Source: Herbaspirillum sp. CF444 (lineage in GTDB: Bacteria > Pseudomonadota > Gammaproteobacteria > Burkholderiales > Burkholderiaceae_D). From it: DNA of 55,414 nucleotides. The DNA lies in NCBI RefSeq assembly GCF_000282135.1, contig NZ_AKJW01000089.1:1-55414 (forward strand). The letters run 5' to 3'. The notes below the pieces were generated by a model. The model ran no database searches and was not told the DNA's origin. It was given only the letters and a program-made list of their open reading frames with translations. Positions within the stretch are counted from its first letter, which is position 1; the number at the start of each line of letters is the position of its first letter. Positions 39,341 to 48,363 of the stretch are shown here, in pieces. Made by a program: the position numbers and the translations under genes.

Positions 39341-40159
39341 TCAGTTTTGATTCAATTGTCCACGCAACGCGGCAAACACGTCCGCCGTTTCCGGCCGCAC
39401 GCCGCGCCACAACAAAAATGCCTCGGCCGCCTGTTCCACCAGCATGCCCAGGCCGTCGCGCGCGACCGCGCCATGTTGCAGGGCAAACTCCATGAACACC
39501 GTCGGCTGTTTGCCGTACATCATGTCGTAGGCCAGCGTGGTGCGCGAGAAAACGCTTGCCGGCATCGGCGGCACGTCGGCGGCAAGACTGGCCGAAGTCG
39601 CATTGATGACGACATCGAAAGCGCCACTCAGTCCGGCATATTCGGCCGCGGCCAGATTGCCGTATTCGGCGAATTGCGCCGCCAGCTCCTGCGCCTTGGC
39701 ATGCGTACGGTTGGTCAGCAGCAGCTCGGCCGGTTTTTGTTCCAGCAAAGGCAGCAAGGCGCCGCGCGAGGCGCCGCCGGCGCCCAGCAGCAAGACCCGC
39801 TTGCCGACCAGCGCAACGCCGGCGTTCTGCACGATATCGACCACCAGCCCGGCGCCGTCGGTGTTGTCGCCGAGAATGCGGCCGTCTTCGAACTTCAGCG
39901 TGTTGACCGCTCCCGCCAGTCGCGCGCGGTCGGTCAACTGGTCGGCCAGCGCATGCGCTTCCAGTTTGAAAGGCACCGTGACGTTGGCGCCTTTGCCGCC
40001 GTTGACGATGAAGACCTTGACCGCCGCCTTGAAGCCTTGCAGCGGCGCCAGCAGGCGTTCATAACTCAGTTCCTGCCCGGTCTGCGCGGCGAACTGCGCA
40101 TGGATCTCGGGCGACTTGCTGTGGGCAATCGGATTGCCGATGACGACGTATGCATCCAT
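39341..40159 (-). CDS. aroE: Shikimate dehydrogenase AroE
   Basis: A 272-residue NADPH-dependent enzyme reducing 3-dehydroshikimate. The shikimate-binding [13 protein letters not shown] is at 8-20, ANVTVPFK carries the catalytic lysine, DNTDGAGLV the catalytic aspartate, and GAGGASRG the nucleotide loop, with NRTHAKA supplying the arginine for the NADP phosphate. It starts 17 bases after the TonB-like gene. Confidence 0.97.
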   Translation of the reverse strand: MDAYVVIGNPIAHSKSPEIHAQFAAQTGQELSYERLLAPLQGFKAAVKVFIVNGGKGANVTVPFKLEAHALADQLTDRARLAGAVNTLKFEDGRILGDNTDGAGLVVDIVQNAGVALVGKRVLLLGAGGASRGALLPLLEQKPAELLLTNRTHAKAQELAAQFAEYGNLAAAEYAGLSGAFDVVINATSASLAADVPPMPASVFSRTTLAYDMMYGKQPTVFMEFALQHGAVARDGLGMLVEQAAEAFLLWRGVRPETADVFAALRGQLNQN

Positions 40160-40176
40160 TTTGCGTTCTCGTATTC

Positions 40177-41076
40177 TCAGTTCGAACTGCTCATGTCAGT
40201 CTGCAAAGTTTCCTCATGCGTGAAGCGGAAACGCGTGATGATTTCCCAGATATCGTCCTTGCTGGTGGTGCGCATGTTGTCGGGAAAGCGGCCGAACGGC
40301 GCCGAGCGCCGCACGATCGCCAGTGCCGCGCTGTCCAGCGCCGCGTTGCCGGAACCGCGTTCGACGCGCACGCCGCCTTCTTTCTCGTAAATCGTGCCGT
40401 CCTGGAAAACCGGGATGTAAATCACCAGTTCGCCGTACAGCTTCTTGCCGTCCTTCTGCGGGAAATTCAGCGTGCCGAGCCGTTCGATCTTTTCCTGCAT
40501 GGCCTTGTAATACAAGGCGTAGCCTGCCTCGCGGGTGCGCGCGGTGATCTGCGTCTTCTTCGGTCGCTTATTGTATTCCTCGATGTTCCTGGCGACTTCG
40601 GCTTCCATGCGCGCCACCGCCTTGGCGGTGTCCAGCAAGTCCTTGGCGTTGATCTGCGGCGGGGCTTCCTTCTGCTTTTCACGCTCGGGCGTGGCGACGG
40701 TCGGCGTGACCTTGTTCATCTGCGACAGAATCTTCTGCTGCTGCGCTTCCAGCTCCGCCACCTTGCGCTGGGCCGCCTTGACGCTATCGCCGTTCTCGAC
40801 CTTGCGCATGTCCGGCAGCGGCGACTTGGCGCGGCCGTCATTGGCGTTGCCGCCGCCGTCCAGGTTCGCCTGCGCGATGGCGTCGGCCTTGACCGGCGCC
40901 TTGTCGTGCCTGGCGTTGACCAGGATCACTTCCAGCCCCGGGTCGGCAGGCTTGAGCCTGAACGCGTCCGGCGCGGCGAAATGCACGCCCAGCAGGACCG
41001 CGTGAATCACCACGGAGCCGGCCAGAGCGATCGTCAGGAAGCGATTGTCGGCAAAATAGTTCACAAGCACATCCAC
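40177..41076 (-). CDS. TonB family energy-transducer-like protein
   Basis: A 299-residue protein with one N-terminal membrane helix (about 14-33), a long charged linker with a coiled-coil-prone part ([18 protein letters not shown]) and a C-terminal TonB-type domain (about 205-299: [35 protein letters not shown]). No proline-rich X-Pro repeats are present, so it may span the periplasm in another way or link to a different partner. No exbB or exbD is nearby. The start is read as GTG at 41076; the nearby ATG is out of frame. It follows the RNase gene by 32 bases. Confidence 0.88.
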   Translation of the reverse strand: MDVLVNYFADNRFLTIALAGSVVIHAVLLGVHFAAPDAFRLKPADPGLEVILVNARHDKAPVKADAIAQANLDGGGNANDGRAKSPLPDMRKVENGDSVKAAQRKVAELEAQQQKILSQMNKVTPTVATPEREKQKEAPPQINAKDLLDTAKAVARMEAEVARNIEEYNKRPKKTQITARTREAGYALYYKAMQEKIERLGTLNFPQKDGKKLYGELVIYIPVFQDGTIYEKEGGVRVERGSGNAALDSAALAIVRRSAPFGRFPDNMRTTSKDDIWEIITRFRFTHEETLQTDMSSSN

Positions 41077-41108
41077 ATGAAAACCGCGATTTTACGCCAA
41101 AGCCGGAG

Positions 41109-43217
41109 TCATTCCGCAGCGACGGAAGCAGAGGCTGCAGTGGGGGCGATTCCGGCCGCCTCGCCATTGTCGACGTCTCCAGCGTCTTCGGCGGATTCTG
41201 CCGTAGCTTCAGCCGCCGCCTCGGCATCCTCTTCCGCGGAATCGTCCATGCCTTGCAGCAGGGCTTCGTCTTCGTCGTCCAGCGGCTCGGCCTCGGCGGA
41301 CTGCTGCGCACTCGGGATCTCCAGCAGGCGCGCTTCCACGGTCAGGTCTACCTCATCCCAGCGCAGCAGATCCAGTTTGACCTGCAAGCCGCGCGCCACC
41401 TGCGGCATGCCGGGCAGACGAATCACCAGCGGAATGTCGACCAGACGCAGGATCTCATCCTTCAGCACCACGGCGTCGACCTGGCGCGCTTGTTCCTGCG
41501 CCAGCCAGCGAAGGCACCAGTAGCGCTCCATGCCGGACTGGAAGTCGGCGTAACCGGAGTAGGCCGAATCGAAGGCCGACACGATGACGAACAGATCGGC
41601 GTCGCGCGGCTTGAACGGCGCCGCCAGCGGCGCGGTAACGCCATGCTCCAGGCAAGCCAGGATCTGCCATTGATTGACCAGGTCGGTATAGCGGCGCAGC
41701 GGCGAGGTGCTCCACGCATATTGATCGACGCCCAGGCCCTGATGCGGCGCGGCGTGGGTGACCATGCGCACCTGCATCTTGGCGGCCCAGCCGCCCCCGC
41801 CGCCACTTCCGCCGCCTTGCGCGCGGTAGATGCCCGGCACGCCATGGTCGGCCATGAACTTGCCCCAGGTGCTGTTGGCGAAGATCATCAGTTCGGCGAC
41901 GATCTTGTCCAGCGGCGCACCGCGCTTGCGGCGCGTGATCGTGACGACGTCGTTGTCGACGTAGAAGTTGAAATCGACACGGTTGTTCTGTTCCGGACGC
42001 AGGCCGAAGCTTTCGCGCTTGGCCATGCGGCCCTGCTCCAGCACTTGCACCCATTGCCACAGCAAGCCGATGTCGTCCTTGTGCGGATACTCGCCGCTGT
42101 TGTCGGCCAGCGCTTCTTCGGTGACCAATGCATCCAGATCGTTGTGGCGCAGGTTGGCGGAAATCGGCACGATCTCGGCGCGCGTCTCGGTGGAGATCAC
42201 GCTCCAGTCGGCCGGGTCCAACGTGGCGTACAGCGACAGCGCCGGGCAGTTCTTGCCTTCGTCGAGCGTGAACGCCTCGACCAGCGAATCCGGCAGCATG
42301 GTGATCTTTTCGCCGGGCATGTAGACCGTCGACATGCGCTGGCGCGCCATGGCGTCGAGTGCGTCGTCGCGCTTGATGCCGAGGCCGGGCGCGGCGATGT
42401 GGATGCCGACGCGCACCTTGCCGTCGGCCAGTCTGACGACCGACAAGGCATCGTCGATTTCGGTCGTGGTGACGTCATCGATGGAGAAGGCCTGCACGTC
42501 CGCCAGCGGCAGATCAGCGGGTACGGAAGGAATCGTCACCTCGGGGAAGCCGCTGCCCTTCGGGAAAAATTCGAACAGGAACTTGGCGTAATGCAGATCC
42601 TTGGGCGACGCCAGTCCGCCGGTCGCCAGCATCAGGCGCTGCGGCGTGGTCTGCAATTCCTTGCAGGCAGTGTCGAGGGCCTTGAATTCGATGCCGTTCT
42701 TGTCGGGGCGGAACAGCAATTGCAGCGCCATGGTCTTGAACGATTCCGGCAGCTTGCCGGCCTTCAGTTCTTCGACGTATTGCGCCTGCACCAGCGCCTG
42801 CTGCTTTTTCTTTTCCACGCCGGCCAGCGCGGCTTGCAACGAAGCGATCGGCGCCGCCTTGTAACGGCCCTTGCCCTTGCGGTAAAAATAGATCGGCGCC
42901 GAATGCAGGCGCAGCAGCAGACCGGCGGCCTCATGCGGCAACGGCGCGTGGCCGAAATATTCGGCGCCCAGCTCGGCAAAGCCGAACTCTTCTTCGCCCG
43001 CGACTTCCCACAGGAAATCGAGGTCGATCTCCTGCGCGACGGCTTGCGCGTCTTCCAGCAACTTGGCCGGACCCGGCGAGGCGAACTGCAGCATCACGTC
43101 CTTGGACTTGACCTTGCTGCGCTTGCCCGACGCCATTTCGACCTGATAGGCCTCGCCTTGCTGCGACAGCACGGCGCCAGCCTTGAAATCGCCGGATTCT
43201 TCAAAAAATAAATTCAT
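41109..43217 (-). CDS. RNase II/RNase R family exoribonuclease (RNB domain)
   Basis: A 702-residue 3'-5' exoribonuclease. The RNB catalytic core begins near 240 with SIDDVTTTEIDDALSV, which keeps the acidic metal ligands, and continues through RVGIHIAAPG, GEKITMLPD and the late SPLRRYTDLVNQWQ. It is nearer to the short RNase II-like proteins of beta-proteobacteria than to E. coli RNase R. Two oddities are a glycine-rich insert (GGGSGGGGGW near 490) and an acidic Ala/Glu-rich tail of about 60 residues after the barrel. It lies 10 bases after ubiC. Confidence 0.92.
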   Translation of the reverse strand: MNLFFEESGDFKAGAVLSQQGEAYQVEMASGKRSKVKSKDVMLQFASPGPAKLLEDAQAVAQEIDLDFLWEVAGEEEFGFAELGAEYFGHAPLPHEAAGLLLRLHSAPIYFYRKGKGRYKAAPIASLQAALAGVEKKKQQALVQAQYVEELKAGKLPESFKTMALQLLFRPDKNGIEFKALDTACKELQTTPQRLMLATGGLASPKDLHYAKFLFEFFPKGSGFPEVTIPSVPADLPLADVQAFSIDDVTTTEIDDALSVVRLADGKVRVGIHIAAPGLGIKRDDALDAMARQRMSTVYMPGEKITMLPDSLVEAFTLDEGKNCPALSLYATLDPADWSVISTETRAEIVPISANLRHNDLDALVTEEALADNSGEYPHKDDIGLLWQWVQVLEQGRMAKRESFGLRPEQNNRVDFNFYVDNDVVTITRRKRGAPLDKIVAELMIFANSTWGKFMADHGVPGIYRAQGGGSGGGGGWAAKMQVRMVTHAAPHQGLGVDQYAWSTSPLRRYTDLVNQWQILACLEHGVTAPLAAPFKPRDADLFVIVSAFDSAYSGYADFQSGMERYWCLRWLAQEQARQVDAVVLKDEILRLVDIPLVIRLPGMPQVARGLQVKLDLLRWDEVDLTVEARLLEIPSAQQSAEAEPLDDEDEALLQGMDDSAEEDAEAAAEATAESAEDAGDVDNGEAAGIAPTAASASVAAE

Positions 43218-43227
43218 CGATCGTTGC

Positions 43228-43806
43228 TTACATATTCAATGCCATCAGCGTACCGAGGGCGGGTAAAAAAACATCGGTCACCAGCATGACGCTGCCGTGA
43301 CGACGAAACAGGGAGCGGCGCGCATACAGAGGCTGCAGCGGCCGCAGCGACCATGTGGAATGAAGGTCAAGCGCCTGGCGCGCGCGGCGCACCAGCGGAT
43401 GACCGGCGTGCAGGCGGGCGAACTGGATCGGCGCGCGCGTGACCAGCGGGTCGGAAAACAGACTGCCGCCCAGCGGCCGGTTGCCCAGGCGGCGAAAAAA
43501 CGGCCACGCTGCCGCCGACGCCAGCGGCGTGACGGTATGGCCGAACAACACCGGACGACCGTCGCAATGCAGGATGACGTCGCGCTCCTCGACCGCTTCG
43601 CGCGAAGTCAGTCCGAGTAGCCTGCACTCATCCGGCAAGGCATTGCCGGGACGCTGGCGCAGACGCTGCACGCGCAGCTCGTCGCAACGCTCCCGCAGCT
43701 TGAAGGTCATCGAGCCGGGATCCGACAGCCATTGCCGCAACAGCGGTGCGGCCTGCACCGCGTTCGGATGATCGAACCAGCGCGCGCGGCCAAGCAGCTT
43801 CTCCAT
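43228..43806 (-). CDS. ubiC: Chorismate pyruvate-lyase UbiC
   Basis: A 192-residue enzyme making 4-hydroxybenzoate for ubiquinone. The family motifs LRQWLSDPGSMTFKLRERC at 23-41 and the C-terminal LGGSLFSDPLVTRAPIQFAR (product site with glutamate replaced by neighbouring residues) are visible. The similarity is moderate overall, so the call is good but not certain. It overlaps the yqiA-like stop by one base. Confidence 0.85.
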   Translation of the reverse strand: MEKLLGRARWFDHPNAVQAAPLLRQWLSDPGSMTFKLRERCDELRVQRLRQRPGNALPDECRLLGLTSREAVEERDVILHCDGRPVLFGHTVTPLASAAAWPFFRRLGNRPLGGSLFSDPLVTRAPIQFARLHAGHPLVRRARQALDLHSTWSLRPLQPLYARRSLFRRHGSVMLVTDVFLPALGTLMALNM

Positions 43807-44435
43807 CAGCTTAGCGCCTCGTCGCCGGCATGCAAGCTATTCGGCGGATTCAAGGGCCCGATGCCACAAAACGCCAGCACGGCGTCGGCATAATCGGCGA
43901 ATTCGCTGATGCCATGGTCGCTGCCTTCGATCACGATCTGTTTCGCACCGGGGTAATGCGCCGTCATTTCGCGCCAGTCCAGTACCTCGTCGCCGGTGGC
44001 GGCAATCAGGAAATAACGCTCCGGACGAGTGATCTTGTCCACGACCAGGGCGCGCAATTCATCGATGTACTCGCGCCTGAACTCGAACGGCTCGTCGGAA
44101 TGGTATTGCGTGGTGACGCCGACGTAGGACTCCAGATCGCGTGGCGGCTTGACGGCCGGGTTGAGCAGCACTGCGCGGCAACCGAGATGCTCGGCCAGCC
44201 AGGTCGCGTAAAAACCGCCCAGCGAGGAACCGACCACCGTGAGTTGTTCGGTCAGTTGCTCCGCCGGAAATTGCTCCGCGTAATCTAGCGCCAGCCGGAT
44301 CGCGGCAGCCGGCGAGGCCGGCAGTTGCGGACCGTAATATTCCGGCAGACGTCCCAGCGCCTGCAGACGTTCGGCCATGTGACGCGCCTTGAACGATTGC
44401 GGCGACGAACGGAAACCGTGCAGATACAAAATCAT
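43806..44435 (-). CDS. YqiA-like alpha/beta-hydrolase
   Basis: A 209-residue small esterase. It starts ILYLHGFRSSPQS (oxyanion hole region), has the nucleophile elbow GSSLGG at 69-74 with Ser71, a late TGDEVLDW aspartate and EGSDHGISEF histidine, so the triad is complete. The YqiA/YcfP family hydrolyses small acyl esters in vitro; the natural substrate is unknown. It overlaps the mpl stop by 4 bases and ubiC by one, implying coupled translation. Confidence 0.9.
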   Translation of the reverse strand: MILYLHGFRSSPQSFKARHMAERLQALGRLPEYYGPQLPASPAAAIRLALDYAEQFPAEQLTEQLTVVGSSLGGFYATWLAEHLGCRAVLLNPAVKPPRDLESYVGVTTQYHSDEPFEFRREYIDELRALVVDKITRPERYFLIAATGDEVLDWREMTAHYPGAKQIVIEGSDHGISEFADYADAVLAFCGIGPLNPPNSLHAGDEALS

Positions 44436-45844
44436 GCCAGCGCGTCCAGCAGCTTCTGATGGATGCCACCGAAGCCGCCGTTGCTCATGACCAGCACATG
44501 GTCGCCCGGACGTGCAGCTTGTCTGATCGCCTGCACCAGCGCGCCGAGATCGTCGAATGCCTTGGCTTTCTCGCCCAGCGGCGACAGCGCTTGCGCCAGG
44601 TCCCAGCCCAACGCCTCTTTTCCGTTGCCCTTGGCGCCGTAACCGAACACCAGGTCGGCCTCGGTCAGGCTGGCGGGCAAGGCGTCTTTCATGGTGCCCA
44701 GCTTCATCGTGTTGGAACGCGGCTCCAGCACGGCGAGGATGCGCCCGCCATCATCCTTGCCGACCTTCTTGCGCAGGCCGGCAACCGTGGTGGCGATCGC
44801 GGTCGGATGATGGGCGAAGTCGTCGTAGACGGCGATGTCGTTGACGGTGCCGCGCAACTCCATGCGGCGTTTGACGTTTTCGAATTTTTCCAGCGCGGCG
44901 ATCGCCTGCGCCGCCGGCACGCCGACGTGACGCGCAGCCGCAATCGCGGCCAGCGCGTTCATGCGGTTGTGCTCGCCGGTCAGCGACCAGCGCACGGTGC
45001 CTTGCGGCTCGCCGTTGAAGGCGATGTCGAAACTGCCGTCGTCGCGGGTCTTGAGCGACCAGCCGGCCTGACCTGCATCGACGCCGAAATTCTCGTGTTC
45101 GCTCCAGCATCCGCGCGCAATCACGCGCTCCAGGGCCGGTTCGCGACCGTTGACGACCAGGCGGCCGATACCGGGCACGGTGCGCACCAGATGATGGAAT
45201 TGCGTCTCGATGGCAGCAAGATCGGGAAAGATGTCGGCGTGATCGTATTCGAGGTTGTTCAGGATCGCGGTCTTGGCGTGGTAGTGCACGAACTTGCTGC
45301 GCTTGTCGAAGAAAGCGGTGTCGTATTCGTCGGCTTCGATGACGAAGAAGATCGAGTCTTCTTTTTTACCGTTCTGGTTTTTGTCATCCTTGCCGGACAA
45401 GCGCGCCGAAATACCGAAGTTCATCGGCACGCCGCCGATCAGAAAGCCGGGCGCATAGCCGCAGTCTTCCAGTATCCAGGCCAGCATGGCGGAAGTCGTG
45501 GTCTTGCCGTGCGTGCCGGCCACCGCCAGCACCCATTTGTCCTGCAGGATGTGATTGCCCATCCATTCCGGGCCCGACACGTAAGGCAGGCCGCGATTGA
45601 GGATTTCTTCCATCAGCGGATTGCCGCGCGACACCACGTTGCCGATGACGAACAGATCGGGTTGCAACTTGACTTGCTCAGGATCGAAACCCTGGATCAG
45701 CTCGATGCCCTGAGCTTCCAGCTGCGTGCTCATGGGCGGGTAGACATTGGCGTCGCACCCGGTGACCTTGTGACCGGCTTCTTTCGCCAGTACCGCCAGG
45801 CCGCCCATGAAGGTGCCGCAAATGCCGAGGATATGAATATGCAT
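44432..45844 (-). CDS. mpl: UDP-MurNAc-tripeptide ligase Mpl
   Basis: A 470-residue recycling ligase that joins L-Ala-gamma-D-Glu-meso-DAP to UDP-MurNAc. It begins MHIHILGICGTFMGGLA (Rossmann-like), has the ATP loop AGTHGKTTT near 109, FVIEADEYDTAFFDKRSKF typical of Mpl rather than MurC, VYDDFAHHPTAI and ILAVLEPRSNTMKLG. The ATG at 45844 is chosen over longer open frame upstream. It heads a run with yqiA, ubiC, RNase, tonB-like, aroE and mtgA; together with anmK this window covers several recycling steps. Confidence 0.96.
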   Translation of the reverse strand: MHIHILGICGTFMGGLAVLAKEAGHKVTGCDANVYPPMSTQLEAQGIELIQGFDPEQVKLQPDLFVIGNVVSRGNPLMEEILNRGLPYVSGPEWMGNHILQDKWVLAVAGTHGKTTTSAMLAWILEDCGYAPGFLIGGVPMNFGISARLSGKDDKNQNGKKEDSIFFVIEADEYDTAFFDKRSKFVHYHAKTAILNNLEYDHADIFPDLAAIETQFHHLVRTVPGIGRLVVNGREPALERVIARGCWSEHENFGVDAGQAGWSLKTRDDGSFDIAFNGEPQGTVRWSLTGEHNRMNALAAIAAARHVGVPAAQAIAALEKFENVKRRMELRGTVNDIAVYDDFAHHPTAIATTVAGLRKKVGKDDGGRILAVLEPRSNTMKLGTMKDALPASLTEADLVFGYGAKGNGKEALGWDLAQALSPLGEKAKAFDDLGALVQAIRQAARPGDHVLVMSNGGFGGIHQKLLDALA

Positions 45845-45932
45845 AGTGAATCTTGATAATGAATCCCGAGATTTTACCTGAGCGGAGGGTCTCATCGGGC
45901 GATAACTACAAGCTCAGAGTATTATTGCGGCC

Positions 45933-46550
45933 ATGCATCAAACTGACATCGAACTCTTACGCTCAGAAATCGCCGCCGCGGCCGCCCGCATGATCGCCGA
46001 GGATGGCGCCGACTACGCCACCGCCAAGCGCAAGGCGGCGCGCCAGATTCTGGGCGACAGCAAGGCACGCGGCGACATCCTGCCGGACAACGCGCAGATC
46101 GAAGAAGAAGTCCGCCTGTATAACGAACTGTTCTTCGGCGAGACCCAGCCCGCCCGTTTATTGCATTTGCGCCAACTGGCCGTGCAACTGATGGAGGAAC
46201 TCGCGCGCTTCAATCCTTATCTGACCGGAGCGGTGCTCAATGGCACGGCCGGGGAACACTCCGACATCCATTTGCAATTATTTACATCGAGCGCAAAGGA
46301 CGTCGAAATTTATCTGTTGAACAAGAACATCAACTTCGACGTCAGCGAGAGCACGCATTTCAAGGGGGGACACGACCCCGTGGAAACCCTGAGCTACCTG
46401 CTGCCGCAACGCGGCGCGGCGCCGGAAGGCGTGCATCTGGCGGTGTATGATGTCGACGACTTGCGCGGCGGCATCAGGACCGCTGCCGGCAAACGCGCCG
46501 AGCGCGCTGATATCGATGCGGTACGCCGCCTGATCACGGAAGAAAGCTGA
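45933..46550 (+). CDS. Conserved protein of unknown function, possible nucleotidyltransferase-like
   Basis: A 205-residue soluble protein I do not firmly recognise. The N-terminal half is helical and charged (EIAAAAARMIAEDGADYATAKRKAARQILG). The middle has YLTGAVLNGTAGEHSDIHLQLFT followed by DVEIYLLNKNINFDV, which recalls the strand-loop of nucleotidyltransferase folds with acidic residues at the end of a strand, but the usual GSxAxG is not clear. It is divergent from mpl and overlaps the TlpA-like gene by one base (TGATG), suggesting a shared transcript. Confidence 0.75.
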   Translation: MHQTDIELLRSEIAAAAARMIAEDGADYATAKRKAARQILGDSKARGDILPDNAQIEEEVRLYNELFFGETQPARLLHLRQLAVQLMEELARFNPYLTGAVLNGTAGEHSDIHLQLFTSSAKDVEIYLLNKNINFDVSESTHFKGGHDPVETLSYLLPQRGAAPEGVHLAVYDVDDLRGGIRTAAGKRAERADIDAVRRLITEES

Positions 46551-47083
46551 TGAAGACGCGAAACATATTGCTGTTTATCCTGGTCGCCGCCATCGCCGCC
46601 GGCGTCGGCATGTATACCAGCCACAAGCAAACCCAGACCGTGCCGCAAACACCCGAAGCAAAAGCCGTCGCCAATCTGTTCGCGCAGACCATGCCCGACG
46701 TCGCCGGCAAACCGCAGGCCTTGTCGCAATGGAAAGGCAAGCCGCTCATCATCAACTTCTGGGCCACCTGGTGCGCACCGTGCGTGGAAGAGATGCCGGA
46801 ACTGGCGGCGCTGCAGGCGGAAGTCGCACCGGTGCAAATTCTCGGCATCGGCGTCGATTCCCAGGAGAACATCGCCCAGTTTGCAGAAAAATTCCATATC
46901 TATTATCCTCTCTACGTTGCCGGGACCGGCGCCACCGATCTGCTGAGGCAGTTCGGCAATCAAGCCGGCGGCCTTCCCTTCACCGTCCTTGTGGGACTGG
47001 ACGGAAACCTCAAAAAGGTCTATCTTGGGCGCCTGAATTTTGATGAGCTGCGCCGCGACCTGGCCTCCCTCAAAAACATGTAA
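46550..47083 (+). CDS. TlpA-like membrane-anchored thiol-disulfide protein
   Basis: A 177-residue thioredoxin-fold protein with an uncleaved N-terminal membrane anchor (about 5-22) and a periplasmic domain with the redox motif WATWCAPC (Cys75 and Cys78), VDSQENIAQFAEKF and the cis-proline strand GLPFTVLVG. This matches TlpA/ResA-type reductants used in cytochrome maturation or general thiol reduction. It overlaps the previous gene by one base. Confidence 0.93.
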   Translation: MKTRNILLFILVAAIAAGVGMYTSHKQTQTVPQTPEAKAVANLFAQTMPDVAGKPQALSQWKGKPLIINFWATWCAPCVEEMPELAALQAEVAPVQILGIGVDSQENIAQFAEKFHIYYPLYVAGTGATDLLRQFGNQAGGLPFTVLVGLDGNLKKVYLGRLNFDELRRDLASLKNM

Positions 47084-47095
47084 TTAAAGTTTTTC

Positions 47096-47122
47096 TTGCC
47101 AAATGAAGGCATTTGACGGCAA
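47096..47122. promoter_or_regulatory. Hairpin between the TlpA-like gene and aroQ
   Basis: TTGC-CAAATG and CATTTG-(AC)-GGCAA pair around AAGG. There is no T-run, so a terminator is unlikely; it may be a regulator site or RNA hairpin in the aroQ leader. Confidence 0.3.
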
Positions 47123-47158
47123 AATGCGCGCATCGTCGTCAAACGGAGCCTTATCTCC

Positions 47159-47596
47159 ATGGCAATAAACCTTCTCCTCCTCAATGGACCCAATCTGAAT
47201 TTGCTGGGCACCCGGGAGCCTGAAGTCTACGGATCAACCACCCTGGCAGACATCGAACAGCGTGCGGCCTTGCAGGCCGGCAAAGCCGGCGCCACGCTCA
47301 ACGCATTCCAAAGCAACCATGAAGGCGCGCTCATCGACCGCATTCATGCCGCCAGGAAAGAAGGCGTCGACGCCATCGTGATCAATCCGGGCGGGCTGAC
47401 GCACACCAGCGTGGCCTTGCGCGATGCGCTGGCCGGCGTGGCGATTCCGTTTGTGGAAGTGCATATTTCCAATATTCATCAGCGCGAAGAGTTTCGCCAT
47501 TTTTCTTACCTGTCCGGTATTGCCAAGGCCGTGCTGTGCGGCTTCGGCGTCGACGGCTACCGTCTGGCAATCGATTACCTGCTCCAGCAGCCATAA
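47159..47596 (+). CDS. aroQ: Type II 3-dehydroquinate dehydratase AroQ
   Basis: A 145-residue dodecameric dehydratase of the shikimate pathway. It has the catalytic-loop [17 protein letters not shown] (with the conserved Arg and Tyr), [30 protein letters not shown] and [17 protein letters not shown]. Normal family length. A terminator follows, separating it from accB, although aroQ-accB-accC is a common cluster. Confidence 0.97.
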   Translation: MAINLLLLNGPNLNLLGTREPEVYGSTTLADIEQRAALQAGKAGATLNAFQSNHEGALIDRIHAARKEGVDAIVINPGGLTHTSVALRDALAGVAIPFVEVHISNIHQREEFRHFSYLSGIAKAVLCGFGVDGYRLAIDYLLQQP

Positions 47597-47615
47597 AGGA
47601 CACCACCCCGATTTT

Positions 47616-47680
47616 CCGGCCGGCATCGCCGCGTGGCATTCAACGCCAAGCGTTGAATATGAGACGATGCCGGCCGGTTT
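47616..47680 (+). terminator. Nested terminator between aroQ and accB
   Basis: An outer 13-bp perfect stem (CCGGCCGGCATCG and CGATGCCGGCCGG) encloses a second hairpin (ATTCAACGC-CAA-GCGTTGAAT at 47638-47658). Only TTTAATTT follows, so termination may be incomplete. Confidence 0.7.
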
Positions 47681-47683
47681 AAT

Positions 47684-47713
47684 TTGTCATAGCCGTTTTG
47701 TTATATCTATTAT
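47684..47713 (+). promoter_or_regulatory. Candidate promoter for accB-accC
   Basis: TTGTCA, 18 bases, TATTAT, placed just after the terminator and 19 bases before the accB ATG. This fits a separate transcript for the acetyl-CoA carboxylase genes. Confidence 0.45.
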
Positions 47714-47731
47714 TACTACTGAGGAATTCAC

Positions 47732-48199
47732 ATGGATTTACGGAAACTCAAAACCTTGATCGATCTGGTCGCTGAATCGGATATCGAGGAACTGGAAGTC
47801 ACCGAAGGCGAGAGCAAGGTTCGCATCGTCAAGTCGTCGGCGACGCCGCAAAATCAGGTCGTGATGATGCAGCCGCAAGCTGCCTACCCGCAAACCGTGC
47901 ACGCCAGCGCACCTGCGCCGGCAGCAGCACCGGTTGCCGCACCTTCCGCTCCGGCCGCACCGGAAGGCCATATCGTCAAATCGCCGATGGTCGGCACTTT
48001 CTACCGCTCCTCCGCGCCGGGCGCTCCGGCATTCGTCGAAGTCGGCAAGGAAGTCAAGGAAGGCGACACCATCTGCATCATCGAAGCAATGAAGCTGCTG
48101 AACGAAATCGACGCCGACAAAGGCGGCGTAATCAAGCAAATCCTGGTTGAAAACGGTCAACCGGTCGAATTCGGTCAACCACTGTTCGTAATCGGCTAA
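47732..48199 (+). CDS. accB: Biotin carboxyl carrier protein AccB
   Basis: The 155-residue carrier of acetyl-CoA carboxylase. The N-terminal part is helical, a Pro/Ala linker (about 58-77) follows, and the biotinyl domain has the lysine site EAMKLLNEI with Lys121. GGA precedes the ATG. It is followed by accC after 164 bases with no clear promoter or terminator between. Confidence 0.97.
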   Translation: MDLRKLKTLIDLVAESDIEELEVTEGESKVRIVKSSATPQNQVVMMQPQAAYPQTVHASAPAPAAAPVAAPSAPAAPEGHIVKSPMVGTFYRSSAPGAPAFVEVGKEVKEGDTICIIEAMKLLNEIDADKGGVIKQILVENGQPVEFGQPLFVIG

Positions 48200-48363
48200 A
48201 TCCTGCCAGAATATGGATGGCCTGCCGCTGCACCGAGCCCGGCAACACGTGAAGGCGCTCAACCGCAGGCCCGCACTGGAATCGCTTCCATGTGCTCCAT
48301 CCATGGCGGATCCTGCTTACCTGTATGTAAACGCTTGACTCTTGGCGACGCACATTTCCTCTT

